A DNA stretch of 64,000 nt from VRUE01 sp963699225 (GTDB lineage Bacteria > Actinomycetota > Thermoleophilia > Solirubrobacterales > 70-9): the NCBI GenBank assembly GCA_963699225.1, contig OY969423.1:1550001-1614000 (forward strand), in the 5' to 3' direction. Every line of letters begins with the position of its first letter. The stretch's first letter is position 1. The position numbers and the translations under genes were made by a program. Below are positions 33,465-42,966 of this stretch, one piece after another. Under the pieces are notes generated by a model. It searched no databases. It was not told the DNA's origin and was given only the letters and a program-made list of their open reading frames with translations.

Positions 33465-33797
33465 ATGACTTCGGGCGAGCTAATCCGCACGACTCGTATC
33501 CGCCGCGGCCTCAGCCAGGAGCGCCTCGCCCGACGCACCGGCACCAGGCAGTCGGCGATCAGCAGGCTCGAGGCGGACGAGGTCTCGCCCGGAATCGAGA
33601 CGCTGGACCTACTTCTGCGAGCCATGGGTGAGCGCCTGGAGATCGCCGGCAGCCAACCGGAGCGCGAATACGACCCCGCGCATCGCCGCGCTACAGCGGA
33701 ACGCTCTCCAAGCGAGCGCCTCGCGCTTGGCATTTCCTGGAACCGCATGGCCGGGCGCCTCTCCGCGGCCGGATGGGCAGCTCGTGACCGAGCCTGA
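33465..33797 (+). CDS. XRE-family antitoxin-like regulator
   Basis: 110 residues. The Cro/C1 helix-turn-helix is LIRTTRIRRGLSQERLARRT and TRQSAISRLEADEVSPGIET; the remaining residues are basic and poorly ordered. A TATAGT -10 at 33453-33458 lies 6 nt before the ATG, so the mRNA is probably leaderless. The stop is 14 nt inside the following nucleotidyltransferase gene. It likely represses its own promoter and neutralises the partner. Confidence 0.85.
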   Translation: MTSGELIRTTRIRRGLSQERLARRTGTRQSAISRLEADEVSPGIETLDLLLRAMGERLEIAGSQPEREYDPAHRRATAERSPSERLALGISWNRMAGRLSAAGWAARDRA

Positions 33798-34272
33798 AAC
33801 CCCGCTGGACGCGGAGCGGATTCTTCGCGCCCTCGCTGACCACAAAGTCGACTACATATTGATCGGGGGCCTGGCGGTCCAAACGCACGGCCACGTGCGG
33901 ACGACAAACGACGCCGACCTCATACCGGCGCCGGATCCAGCCAACCTCGCGCGGCTTGCCTCGGCTCTTCGATCACTGGAAGCGCGAGTGCTCAACCCCG
34001 GCGAGGAGAACACCGAAATCGACGCCAAGATGCTTCCTCGGGCCACTATTTGGCAGTTCGTCACCCGCGATGGCGGCGTGGACGTGATGCACGAGGTCCC
34101 AGGCGGTCGCTCCTATGAGGAGCTAAGCGAGAGAGCTCTACATGTACAGCTGGGGACTATCGACGTGCCGGTGGTGGGCTTGGACGACCTGATTCAGATG
34201 AAGCTTGCCCGAGGTCGTCCCGTCGACCTTGCCGACATCGCGTCTCTGACGGACCCAGACGCGAACTCCTGA
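33784..34272 (+). CDS. Nucleotidyltransferase (MNT/AbiEii-like toxin candidate)
   Basis: 162 residues from GTG 33784. Nucleotidyltransferase-fold marks: YILIGGLAVQTHGHVRTTND followed by ADLIP (GG-x-A and D-x-D), GVDVMHEVPGG strand, and VVGLDDLIQMKLARGRPVDL at the end. Proteins like this adenylate or otherwise modify tRNA or partner proteins when freed from an antitoxin. Partner is the overlapping XRE gene. This is the intact counterpart of the decayed unit 1.5 kb to the left. Confidence 0.85.
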   Translation: MTEPETPLDAERILRALADHKVDYILIGGLAVQTHGHVRTTNDADLIPAPDPANLARLASALRSLEARVLNPGEENTEIDAKMLPRATIWQFVTRDGGVDVMHEVPGGRSYEELSERALHVQLGTIDVPVVGLDDLIQMKLARGRPVDLADIASLTDPDANS

Positions 34273-34275
34273 GCC

Positions 34276-37200
34276 TCAGCCCTTCTTGTGGGAGGCCTTC
34301 TTCCGACCCTTCCCCCCACACTTAGCCTTGACCACTGGCGTCGTGTCCCAGGCCTTGCCGTTCTGCCCATCCATCAAGACGGTCGCCTTGTTGGCTGCGG
34401 CGCAGAGGTTTCTGCTGTTGACGATCAGGCCCTTCTTGCCGCCCTGCATCTGCAAGGTGAACTTGGTGAAGGGGGCATCGGGGACTGCTTCGAAGGTGTT
34501 TCGCAGGGCGCCTTTGACCGAGTCGACCTTGCCCGCCACGACCACGTCTACCTGGCCGTGCAGGGCAACTACCAGGTCTGGCAGCTGGTGGGAGGAGGAT
34601 CTGAGGAAGACAGGTCCCGCCAGCGGCTGGGCGAGCAGGGGCGTGGTCAGGGTCGCCTTGCCGTAGATCGAGCGGGCTGGGCACGCCGCTCCGGGGACGG
34701 ATCCTTGGTTGAACTGCACCCTGGTGCAGACGGTGCCAATGTGGCTCTGTTCGAGGAAGGCAGAGTGGGGCAGCTCTACCGAGACCCTGCCGATGTTGGC
34801 TTCGCCTGGCTTTGCCGTCGCGGTTGCGGTGAGAGCTGGGAAGTCACCGCGCTTGGTGCCGCCCTTGAGGGTGATCTGGAGCTTCGGTTTGAAGGGGAGG
34901 GTGTTGCAGCCTCCGACCTGGAAGGGGGAAGAGAGGGCCTGGGTGGATCCCAGGGCCGAGGTGAGGCTTCCTCCTACCGCCATTGGGTTGCAGCTCGTTG
35001 GGTTCAAAGAGAAGTTGGGGCGGCCCAGTTCCAAGGAGATGCTTCTGACATCCAATGGGATCCCGTCGAGGATCTGGGGCAAGGGGTCGCTTACGGCGTG
35101 GATCTTTGCTGTTTCGGGATCAACGTTTAGAGCGACCCTTGTCGTTACGACTCCGAGGTCGAAGGGACCTGCGACTGCTGGGGTGATCACAACGATGGAG
35201 ATCGGAGCGCCCTTATAGGGACCCGCTAGGTAGACGTGGGCTCCGACGTGGATCGGGGTGATGCCTGAGCCCGCAGCTATGTCTGCTGTTCCTACTTCCG
35301 AGGAAGTAGGACAGGAGGGGCTCGCCTTCTCCAGGGCTCCATCGCCGTTCTTTGTCCTCCCCATCGCCTGAGCAATTCCTGACTCCGGGCAGTAGGGGAT
35401 GCCTGCGAGCTTGCCGGTCAGGCCCTCGGGCAGGGTGGTGTCGATGCCTGAGATGCGCTGGGTTCCGTCTTCTCTGGAGATGTGCAGGACGAAGGGGGTG
35501 TAGGCGCCTGCTTGGGGGCTGATCGTTCCTGCGCTGAAAGCGGGCTTGTTGGGGGCTTCACCGCCATTCCTCGGGCAGTTGCCTCCTTGGGGCGATGTGG
35601 TGGTTTCGAAGGAGTCGGAGGGATGGGCATCGGCGCCTTCTGGGGTTGACCACGGAGTCAGGGTCGAGGTCGTGGTGTAGGCGCCGCAGGTTTGTGGGGT
35701 TGTTAGGGCGGCTCTGGGGCCGTTGAAGAGGTGGAGCTTGACGTCTTCGAGGGGGAGCTCTGGGCTTTCTTGCACCATCGTGGTCAGCTGACCGGTGTTG
35801 GGGTCTGCGCTGACCTTGCCGGAGAGCTTTGCCACGACGCCGGTCTGGGGGTCTTCGACGGCGATATAGATGCCGAGGAGGGAGTTGAAGGGATTGTTGA
35901 AGGGGGTCGCGAGGTAGACCGCGCCCTCAAGCGGGTTTTTAAGCAGTGGCGTCTTGACTTCCACCGAGCCGATCTTGGAGTCGCTGGGGCATCCAGCCGG
36001 CTTGGTGCCGTCTTCGCCGAGTTGCTGAGGGGTGCAGCCCCCGAGACCACTCCCGGCAGAGGGGTTCAGCGCCATCCCCGCCGGCAGGGTGACCGTGGTG
36101 TCCTTCAGGTTCGCGGTGGAGCGACCATGAGGGTCTTCTTCCTGGGGCTGTTTGAGGTCGAATTCAAGACCACTCGGAGAGTCGGCCAGGTTCGTCGTCG
36201 GCCTCGCTTCGATCGTCGGTTCGAACTGCAGCGAGTTGCAGCCGTCGATGCCGACCGGGTTGTCGTTGCCGTCGGTCGATTCATAGCTCGCTTCTGCTCC
36301 TTCTCCGAGCCAGTTGGCGATGTGCAGGAAGGTGTCGATTGGCTCGGCGCTGCAGGAGCTCGGCAGGCTGACCGCGGCGGTGTGCAGTTCTTCTTTCAGT
36401 GGGCAGCTGCCGCCGTAAATCAAGCAGAGACCGCGTACCTGGTCGTGCCCGGAGTCGGTCGGGTTTCCCCAGAAGGTCACTTCGTTGCCGATGATCCCCA
36501 CTTGCGCCGGGATGTTGCGCACGTCGGCCGCCAGCCCGTAGTCGCCGTTTGAGCGCACCCGGCCCAGCAGGTGGATGAAGATGCCGGCGACCGGTTCGAA
36601 GCCGAACTCGGCCGGCGTGCCCGCCGGCGGCACCATGTTGTAGAGGGCGAACAGGGAGATGCCGGGGCTTTCACCGCCGATGCTCGAGGAGAGCGAGATG
36701 AGGCCGATCTGGGTGTCTTCGGGGCAACTCGCCGCTCCGAATACTTCGCTCTCCAGATCCACCTCTTCGCATTGAGGTACGGCATTGGGGTTGATCACCA
36801 TCCCCTGGGGCACTTCGCCGGTGATGTCGCGCACGCCGCCGCCCGGCACGTAGGAAGTGTGTCCATTTTCAGGGTTGCTGTTGAACTCCATCCCCACGCT
36901 CAGCTGGTAGGGATGCGAGCCGGAAAGGGTCGCAGTCGAGCCATCGGCATTGGTGGCGCTGCCGTGAGCACCCGAGCTTTCCGGGAGGAAGCCGAGGGGC
37001 GCTGGTTCGGCGCTGACCGTGGTCGGCACCGTGGCCGTGGCCGGTTCGGCGCCGCCGCCTTCGACTTGGGCTTGGTTGACCACGGTGTCAGGCGCGGCTG
37101 CTTCAACTTCCAGCGGCACGAAGGCGACGACCTTCTGGCCGGGGTAGAGCGCTTCGCTCGTGCCGCAGCTGACCGTCTGCCCGGCGACCGTGCAGCTTAG

Positions 37201-37560
37201 TTTGTGGCGGGCGAATTCGGCTCCGAATTCGCCTGTGGGGGGCTGAGCGGGCGAGGGCACGACCCCGCTCGGCAGGGTGTCTTCGATCGTGTACTGGCCT
37301 TCGGTCGGCGCCGCGCCGGTGTTGGTCGCGACCAGCGCGTAGCCGGGGCCTTGGTTGTACACGCTGCTCATCGCCCCCGGCTTGAAGTTAGCCGGGTAGG
37401 CGATGACCGAGAGGCGCCAGCCAGGCTTGGCCCCCGGTTCGGCGGCGCTTGCGGGTGCCGCGGTGACCGCCAGCACACAGAGCGCTGCGAGAAAGGCCAG
37501 GATCCGGAGCTGGTTGCGCATCTTCTTTGTCTCTCCCATCTGCTTGCCTGCCTTGCTCAT
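34276..37560 (-). CDS. Surface protein with four CPxxSxIG modules (copy A)
   Basis: 1,094 residues. Signal peptide after a short basic lead (MRNQLRILAFLAALCVLAV to about residue 40; a start at ATG 37518 is also possible). Residues ~45-180 are a DUF11-like beta domain (GYALVATNTGAAPTEGQYTI). Then four modules of ~220 residues, each with a LPxG entry, a Cys, CPxxSxIG at about residues 279, 524, 750 and 960, and a VYLA(T/G)P-like strand. The tail is GGKGRKKASHKKG. Its ATG overlaps the stop of the propeller gene upstream (ATGA). Secreted, probably wall-associated; no enzyme motif seen. Paralogue 54914-58210 is near-identical over long stretches. Confidence 0.8.
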   Translation of the reverse strand: MSKAGKQMGETKKMRNQLRILAFLAALCVLAVTAAPASAAEPGAKPGWRLSVIAYPANFKPGAMSSVYNQGPGYALVATNTGAAPTEGQYTIEDTLPSGVVPSPAQPPTGEFGAEFARHKLSCTVAGQTVSCGTSEALYPGQKVVAFVPLEVEAAAPDTVVNQAQVEGGGAEPATATVPTTVSAEPAPLGFLPESSGAHGSATNADGSTATLSGSHPYQLSVGMEFNSNPENGHTSYVPGGGVRDITGEVPQGMVINPNAVPQCEEVDLESEVFGAASCPEDTQIGLISLSSSIGGESPGISLFALYNMVPPAGTPAEFGFEPVAGIFIHLLGRVRSNGDYGLAADVRNIPAQVGIIGNEVTFWGNPTDSGHDQVRGLCLIYGGSCPLKEELHTAAVSLPSSCSAEPIDTFLHIANWLGEGAEASYESTDGNDNPVGIDGCNSLQFEPTIEARPTTNLADSPSGLEFDLKQPQEEDPHGRSTANLKDTTVTLPAGMALNPSAGSGLGGCTPQQLGEDGTKPAGCPSDSKIGSVEVKTPLLKNPLEGAVYLATPFNNPFNSLLGIYIAVEDPQTGVVAKLSGKVSADPNTGQLTTMVQESPELPLEDVKLHLFNGPRAALTTPQTCGAYTTTSTLTPWSTPEGADAHPSDSFETTTSPQGGNCPRNGGEAPNKPAFSAGTISPQAGAYTPFVLHISREDGTQRISGIDTTLPEGLTGKLAGIPYCPESGIAQAMGRTKNGDGALEKASPSCPTSSEVGTADIAAGSGITPIHVGAHVYLAGPYKGAPISIVVITPAVAGPFDLGVVTTRVALNVDPETAKIHAVSDPLPQILDGIPLDVRSISLELGRPNFSLNPTSCNPMAVGGSLTSALGSTQALSSPFQVGGCNTLPFKPKLQITLKGGTKRGDFPALTATATAKPGEANIGRVSVELPHSAFLEQSHIGTVCTRVQFNQGSVPGAACPARSIYGKATLTTPLLAQPLAGPVFLRSSSHQLPDLVVALHGQVDVVVAGKVDSVKGALRNTFEAVPDAPFTKFTLQMQGGKKGLIVNSRNLCAAANKATVLMDGQNGKAWDTTPVVKAKCGGKGRKKASHKKG

Positions 37561-40500
37561 CGCCCTGCCCTGCCTTTGCTCGCGTGCTTTTTCTTGCCCT
37601 TATGGCCCTTGTGGCTGTGCTTCTTGGCGTGGCGCTTCTTCTTCTTGGCATGGGCGGGCTTGGGGTTGCCGGGGCCAGAGAAGCTGGCGCTGCCCGCTGA
37701 TTGGGCTCCCGACGCTTGAGGCGCCGCTCCCTTGCAGGCTTCACCTTCGCATTGCGGCGGCGGAGCTTCGTTTTGAGAGGCGATGCCGCCGCCGATCCTG
37801 GCGTCATAGAGGTCCTGCAGCTGGTCGGTGTCTTGGCGAAGCAGCTGCTGGCGGGTGAAGAAGAAGACGTCATCGCCGTTTTCACTGGCGTCGGCGAAGA
37901 AAGAGGGTTCGCTGCTTTCCCCGCTTGAGATCAGGTAGATGCAGCCGCCGTTTTGCCCTTCGCTTCCGCAGCCGCCTTCTCCCTTGGCCTCCCACTCATA
38001 GACGTCCTGGGCGCGGTTGAGGTCGTTGGCGACCAGCTGTTCAGCTGTCTCGAAGAAGGCGCGCTTGCCGTTGGCCGAGAGGCTTCGCACCCAGACCGCG
38101 CCGGGGACGCCCACGCTGGCGAAGCCGGGATTGATGTCCTGCATCGACGCTCCGGCCAGGGGCCCGGGCGGAGCGCCGGTCGGGTTGCAGGAGATGCACC
38201 CCAGGCCCCCACCCGGCTCGTAGCGGTAGAACTCGTATTCGCCTTCGCTGTCGTAGGCAGTCGGCGAGAGCTTGGAGAGGAAGAGCAGCGTGCCGTTGGC
38301 GCTGACCCGGCTCGCTCTCATCGCCAGGTTGCCGAGGGCCATTGTTGGTACCCAGTTGAGGCCTTCTAGGCCCAGATTGAAGCCCGCGCCTGTCCGCGCG
38401 ACGAAGCTGACCTGCCCTTCGTGCCAGAGGTAGATGCTGCATGTGCCGTGGCTCGTGTTGCCCCCGGTGCAGTTGCCCCCGCTCGCCCCTGCAGCCAGCA
38501 CCCCGTTGGCGGCGAAGTAGACGTCCGAGCCGTCGGCGCTCGAGCCCAGGACACCCTGCACTTGGGCGCCGTTGGCATCCGTCGTGTCGGGGGCGAGGTC
38601 GATCAGCTCGCCCGTCTGGGTGTCATAGCGATAGAGGTCGTTGCCCTGGTCTTCGGTTCCAGTGGTGGCGTCGTTGGTCAGCTCCTCAGAGCTGGTGAAG
38701 AAGACGTAGCGCCCGTCGGGGGTGGCTTCCATGAAGGCGGCCTTCTGCGGCCCTTTGGGGTCTTTGCCGCCCCCCGGGCCGTTGGTCTTCTGCGAAGCCG
38801 ACACCTGCACCGTTTTCGGGCTGGCGGTGTCGAGGCCGGTGCGGGCGTAGAGCTGGTTGACGTTGTAGGAGGTGAAGAAGAGGGTGGAGCCGTCTATGGA
38901 GAGGGCGTGCAGTTGCTGGGTGTAGTAGCCGGCGTCTGCGCCGCCCCGTTTGGGGTTGTTGTCAACCCAGTGATAGGGGCCGGCGAAGGCGCCGTGGAAG
39001 GGCTGTGAGCCGTTTGAGAGCAGATCGACCAGGCTCAGTTTGTGGGTGCTTCTGTTCCACAGGTAGAGATTGGACCAGCCCGCCGTCGCTCCGCTGGCGA
39101 GCGCTTCTTCGCTTTCGAAGAGGACCTCCGAGCCGTCTGCCGATTCAGCCGCGAAGGCGACTTCTTCGCCGTTGAGCCCGCCCGCGATCACCGTCATCGC
39201 ACCGCTTTCGAGGTCCTGTTCATAGAGCGTCGGCGGTTCATTCGGGTTATGCGAGACGACGTAGTCGCGGCGGAGGTCTTCGCTCCAGCCAACCATCGAG
39301 GCGAAGTTGCCGAAGCGCACCGATGGCCAGAAGGTGTGGCTGTTCCACAACTCGGCGCTGCGCAGCGCCGAGTAGACGCCGAGCTTCTGAAGGCCGCCGT
39401 CCTGCGTGGCGCCGCCGCCGTTGACCAAGTAGTCGGCGGCTTCGCCGTCGGGTGCGGCTCTCAGTTTGAGCACTCCCCCACGCGCGTCCGAGCCGTTCTT
39501 GTTGACCGGGGTGACCTGCTCATAGGCACGGCCGTCGGGTGGGCCCAGGGGCTGGCTGGCATAGGTGGCGAAGGTAGCCTCCGGGCTTGTAACGGGGCCG
39601 GTGGCGTTGCTCGCACTGAGGCGGCAGCGATATGCCGTGGTGGGGCTTAGCCCGGCGAGCGGTGCGCTGACTTCGACCGTTTCGCCGCCCGCTTCGAGGC
39701 TGGCGCCGCCGCTCGGCGCTTCCGTCGCTTCGGCGTAGCCGCTTACTTCGAACTGCGCCTGGCTGACGCATTCGAAGTGGTAGGAGGTAGCTTCGTTCTC
39801 GGGATTGAGTTTCGCGACCAGCTCAGCCGTCGTGTCCGTTATTTCTTCGACGCCGACCGCCGAGATCACCGGCGCCGAAGCAGCTGTTTCAAACGTCGTC
39901 GTGGCGCTGGCTTTGCCGCCGTTGAAGGGCTTTTCCGCTACCAGCCGCACCTGGTAGTGGGTGTGGGCGACCAAGCCGGTTGCCTGCTGGCTGACCGCAT
40001 GCTCGTTGCTGTCGGCAGGTAGCTTTTTTTCGGGCAGCTTGGTCCATTTCACCCCGTCGGCGGAGTATTCGAAGTGGTAGTTGGCGAAGAAGCCCTCGGG
40101 GTTGACGTGGCCTTCGAAGCTGGCCGTGGTGCCGGTGAAGGTGGTGACCGCTTCGATCGTGGCGGTAGGCGGCACCGGTTCGCCGAGGACGAGCACGCCG
40201 GGTTCGGGTGTGTCGGTGGTTATGTAGATGGTTTCGGACTGTTCGTTCTGGGCAACTCCCTGGAAGTTTCCGCCCGACGCGCCTTCGAGGTACGTTTCGA
40301 TCAGTTCTCCCGAATGGGTGTATTCCTTGAGGTAGGTACCCCAGTTCACCAGGAGATTGCCGTTGAGGGAGTTGATTTCCAGCCCCCTGCCTCCGAATTG
40401 ACCAAATTCCACCAGCGTCCCTTCAGGGCTGCCAGCGGGACTGTAGGTGCTAATCCTGTTGCCGCCTTCGAGCATGTAGATCTTGCCGCTCTGGTCGACG

Positions 40501-41282
40501 GCAACGTCTGCTGCTTCTCCTGCATAGGAGCGCACGAAGGAGACGCCGGTGACCTTGCCTGCTTCGATGTCGGGCGCGTACTCCTCGACGCGATTGTTCG
40601 CACGATCACAGAAGAACACGTGGCCGTTGAGCGGGCTGACCGCGACGTTATCGCCGGCGTATCCGTTTGTGATCTGCCCCGGACCGTTCCCCGAGGTTCC
40701 CGCCTTGCAGCCGCTTTCAACTGTGCAGAACTGCAGTTCTTCGGCCCCGCCCGCGACCTTCACGTTCCAGCCGAAGGCGCCCTCGAATTCACCCGTGGCC
40801 GAGAAGACGTCGATGCGGCTGATGGCTGCTGACAGGTCTCCTGGGTCGGAGATGTAGACGATCCCATTCGAGGGGTCTATCGCCACCCATGCCGCGGTGC
40901 CCAGACCTCCGGCCGCGTTGGAATTTTCTCCTGCCACGCAGGCAGAGGCCACGGTGCAGACATCGACCCCGGGGCCGCCCACGCCGCGACCGAAGGCGCG
41001 GATGAATTCACCCGAGGCCGAGAACTGCTGGATGCGGTGGTTTTCCTCGTCGGTGACGTAGACATCGCCGGCACCGACACCACCTGCGCCGGCTTGATTG
41101 ACCGCGATCCCGCCCGCGAATTTGGTGAACTTGCCGCCTTTGGTGCCCTCGCCGCCGAAGAACTTGACAACGCCCTTTTCGGCCGCCAGGGCCGAGCCGG
41201 AGCAAAGGGCAAGGAGGATCATGAGGCCCAAGAGGGGCACTGCCAGCATGTGGTTGGTCAAGCGTGATCTAGCGGGATTCAT
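37557..41282 (-). CDS. NHL/fibronectin/propeller surface protein (copy A)
   Basis: 1,241 residues. Signal peptide MLAVPLLGLMILLALCSGSALA; residues ~35-380 an NHL-type propeller (GDVYVTDEENHRIQQFSASG, GHVFFCDRANNRVEEYAPD); ~385-580 two fibronectin-III-like domains (ATIEAVTTFTGTTASFEG..., SYHFECVSQAQFEVSG); ~585-1190 a second propeller beginning PPDGRAYEQVTPVNKNG with PD40-like strands (DGRYVFFTSSEELTND, GNDLYRYDTQTGELIDLAPD); then a Pro/Ala linker and a polybasic tail (KKKKRHAKKHSHKGHKGKKK). Secreted adhesin or sensor by analogy, function unknown. Coupled by ATGA to the four-module protein. Confidence 0.82.
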   Translation of the reverse strand: MNPARSRLTNHMLAVPLLGLMILLALCSGSALAAEKGVVKFFGGEGTKGGKFTKFAGGIAVNQAGAGGVGAGDVYVTDEENHRIQQFSASGEFIRAFGRGVGGPGVDVCTVASACVAGENSNAAGGLGTAAWVAIDPSNGIVYISDPGDLSAAISRIDVFSATGEFEGAFGWNVKVAGGAEELQFCTVESGCKAGTSGNGPGQITNGYAGDNVAVSPLNGHVFFCDRANNRVEEYAPDIEAGKVTGVSFVRSYAGEAADVAVDQSGKIYMLEGGNRISTYSPAGSPEGTLVEFGQFGGRGLEINSLNGNLLVNWGTYLKEYTHSGELIETYLEGASGGNFQGVAQNEQSETIYITTDTPEPGVLVLGEPVPPTATIEAVTTFTGTTASFEGHVNPEGFFANYHFEYSADGVKWTKLPEKKLPADSNEHAVSQQATGLVAHTHYQVRLVAEKPFNGGKASATTTFETAASAPVISAVGVEEITDTTAELVAKLNPENEATSYHFECVSQAQFEVSGYAEATEAPSGGASLEAGGETVEVSAPLAGLSPTTAYRCRLSASNATGPVTSPEATFATYASQPLGPPDGRAYEQVTPVNKNGSDARGGVLKLRAAPDGEAADYLVNGGGATQDGGLQKLGVYSALRSAELWNSHTFWPSVRFGNFASMVGWSEDLRRDYVVSHNPNEPPTLYEQDLESGAMTVIAGGLNGEEVAFAAESADGSEVLFESEEALASGATAGWSNLYLWNRSTHKLSLVDLLSNGSQPFHGAFAGPYHWVDNNPKRGGADAGYYTQQLHALSIDGSTLFFTSYNVNQLYARTGLDTASPKTVQVSASQKTNGPGGGKDPKGPQKAAFMEATPDGRYVFFTSSEELTNDATTGTEDQGNDLYRYDTQTGELIDLAPDTTDANGAQVQGVLGSSADGSDVYFAANGVLAAGASGGNCTGGNTSHGTCSIYLWHEGQVSFVARTGAGFNLGLEGLNWVPTMALGNLAMRASRVSANGTLLFLSKLSPTAYDSEGEYEFYRYEPGGGLGCISCNPTGAPPGPLAGASMQDINPGFASVGVPGAVWVRSLSANGKRAFFETAEQLVANDLNRAQDVYEWEAKGEGGCGSEGQNGGCIYLISSGESSEPSFFADASENGDDVFFFTRQQLLRQDTDQLQDLYDARIGGGIASQNEAPPPQCEGEACKGAAPQASGAQSAGSASFSGPGNPKPAHAKKKKRHAKKHSHKGHKGKKKHASKGRAGR

Positions 41283-41372
41283 GACACTCCTAGCTTTACA
41301 GTCGCGTCTCGTTTTTCACCTGGGGCAGGGTTGTGCCGGGCCGGCGTGCCGAGCCCACGGTCGCCCAATCAA

Positions 41373-42110
41373 CTAGGGAGCCGTAACCGCCCAGGCCCCA
41401 AACCCACTGGTGCCATCGGAGAACTTCACGACCGCACCGCTCTTGCCGCCTTCACCGACTTCGCCCGTTTCAGGATCAACTACGAACTGAAGCGTCGGTG
41501 TGCCGCTCGCTTCACCTTGCCACACGCAAAGGTTGCCGCTAGAGGCAGCCGGTTCCGCAATCGTCCCGGGGCATTCGGCCGTTCCGCCTTCCTCCCTACT
41601 CAGGTAGTGAGCGCTGACCGAGGACACGAGCGGAATGGCGAACGAGATTGAGGCGTAACCTCCTCCTGCGGTAATCCCAAACCCCCACGTTCCGTGCTCG
41701 CTCTTTCCCGAAGGTAGCGTTTCGGTGAAACCGGTTTCACCGTCTTCGCCGTTGCACACGTATGCGGCAGGGCTGGCGGATTTCACTTCGACGCCGCCGT
41801 TTTCACATTCGGCACCCGAGTAGGCGGCCGTGGTGGCGCTAGTGCCGTTGGTTCCATTGGAGCCGTTTGACCCGGCATCGCCCTTGGCGCCAGCTGGGCC
41901 CTGCGGTCCTGCCGGTCCCTGTGGGCCGGCGGGACCGGTCGCGCCCTTAGGCCCGCGTGGGCCCTTGACGGTCTTGGTCTTCGAGGCAGTTGCCTTGCCA
42001 CCGCCCGAAGAGTTGGAGGCGGCGTAGGCGCCGCCGAACATGGCGAAGACCAGGGCGATCACCGAGATGACTCCGGGGATGCCAAAGCGGGTGCGTAGCG
42101 TCGAGAACAT
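41373..42110 (-). CDS. Collagen-like surface protein (copy A)
   Basis: 245 residues. Signal/membrane segment VISVIALVFAMFGGAYAAS; a basic Ser/Gly/Lys spacer; a Gly-X-Y tract (GPRGPKGATGPAGPQGPAGP and on to AKGDAGSNGSNGTNG, about 15 triplets); a conserved Cys-containing segment AYSGAECENGGVEVKS ... AYVCNGEDGETGFTETLP; and a variable globular end. The tract could form a short triple helix. First gene of the cassette: 90 nt separate it from the propeller gene. The promoter and leader upstream are listed separately. Confidence 0.88.
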   Translation of the reverse strand: MFSTLRTRFGIPGVISVIALVFAMFGGAYAASNSSGGGKATASKTKTVKGPRGPKGATGPAGPQGPAGPQGPAGAKGDAGSNGSNGTNGTSATTAAYSGAECENGGVEVKSASPAAYVCNGEDGETGFTETLPSGKSEHGTWGFGITAGGGYASISFAIPLVSSVSAHYLSREEGGTAECPGTIAEPAASSGNLCVWQGEASGTPTLQFVVDPETGEVGEGGKSGAVVKFSDGTSGFGAWAVTAP

Positions 42111-42193
42111 CTGAAATCTCTCTCCTTGTCCCGTGAGCCCCTCTGCCCGCCGCTTCCCTTAGCGGCTTCCTCGAGGCTCGGTTATGTCCCTGT
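42111..42193 (-). promoter_or_regulatory. Conserved 83-nt leader of the surface cassette (copy A)
   Basis: Nearly identical (two substitutions noticed) to 62808-62890. Contains the ribosome site AAGGAGAG about 10 nt before the ATG and a hairpin GCCGCT/AGCGGC at 42149-42166. Similarity stops abruptly at 42193. Confidence 0.75.
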
Positions 42194-42225
42194 ACCGGCC
42201 CGCTCTGACAGCGGGCTATGGCGAG

Positions 42226-42254
42226 AGCATAAAAGAAACGTTTTACGAATGCAA
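42226..42254 (-). promoter_or_regulatory. Promoter of collagen-like cassette A
   Basis: Minus strand: -35 TTGCAT (42249-42254), 17-bp spacer, -10 TATGCT (42226-42231). The spacer holds the palindrome AAACGTTT (42236-42243), a candidate operator for the adjacent TetR proteins. Transcription would start near 42219, giving a ~110-nt leader. Confidence 0.6.
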
Positions 42255-42285
42255 GGGGAAGTTTCTGAAATGAACGAATTGGGTT

Positions 42286-42966
42286 TTAGATGGCGCTCCC
42301 TCGGGCGAGGCGGCGGGCCTCGTTTCGGCCGAGGTGAGGGGCAAGGGCAAGCTCGGTGAGATCCGGTAGGAGCTCGGGAAGGCGTGCCGGCTCGCCCGCC
42401 TTGAGGCGGCGGACGATCAGGGTCGCGATGCCGCCCATCAGGACCTGGTCGCGGACTTCGGCGTTGGCTTCGGCCGGGTCGCCCTCGGGCCGGATCGTCT
42501 CCGCCAGCAGTTGCATCGCCTCGCGATAGCGGGCGGCGATCTCTCCCCCGGCCGCCAGCGGCTCGACCAGGTAGAAGCGGGCAACGGCGAGGTCGCGGGA
42601 GAGGACGTCGAGTAGGGCGGCGAGGCTCGCGCGCACGCGCTCCGGCCAGGGCTCGGGCGTTCGCTCGGCCGCGGTCAGCATCGCGCCGCGCACGTGGGTG
42701 TCGATCATCTCGTAGGCGGCGAGGAAGCAGCCCTCCTTGTCCTTGAAGTACTCGTAGAAGGTGCGGCGGGAGATCTGGGCAGCCTCGGTGATCGCGCCGA
42801 TCGTGGTCGCGTTGTAGCCGTGCTCGGCGACCGCCTCGACGACGCCGTTGAGCAGCCGCTCGCGCTGGTTCTCGGCAACGAGTTCGCGCGGCAGCCCGTG
42901 GCGGCCGGGCGGCAGCCGCTCCTGGCCGTCGGCGAGCCGGCGGGATGTGCGGGCGCGCTCAACCAT
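42286..42966 (-). CDS. TetR-family regulator
   Basis: 226 residues. Arm GRHGLPRELVAENQRERLL, helix-turn-helix TTIGAITEAAQISRRTFYEYF, and LMGGIATLIVRRLKAG in the C-terminal domain. It overlaps the next TetR gene by 8 nt and points toward collagen cassette A, 175 nt away, so it is the nearest candidate regulator of that cassette. Confidence 0.93.
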   Translation of the reverse strand: MVERARTSRRLADGQERLPPGRHGLPRELVAENQRERLLNGVVEAVAEHGYNATTIGAITEAAQISRRTFYEYFKDKEGCFLAAYEMIDTHVRGAMLTAAERTPEPWPERVRASLAALLDVLSRDLAVARFYLVEPLAAGGEIAARYREAMQLLAETIRPEGDPAEANAEVRDQVLMGGIATLIVRRLKAGEPARLPELLPDLTELALAPHLGRNEARRLARGSAI

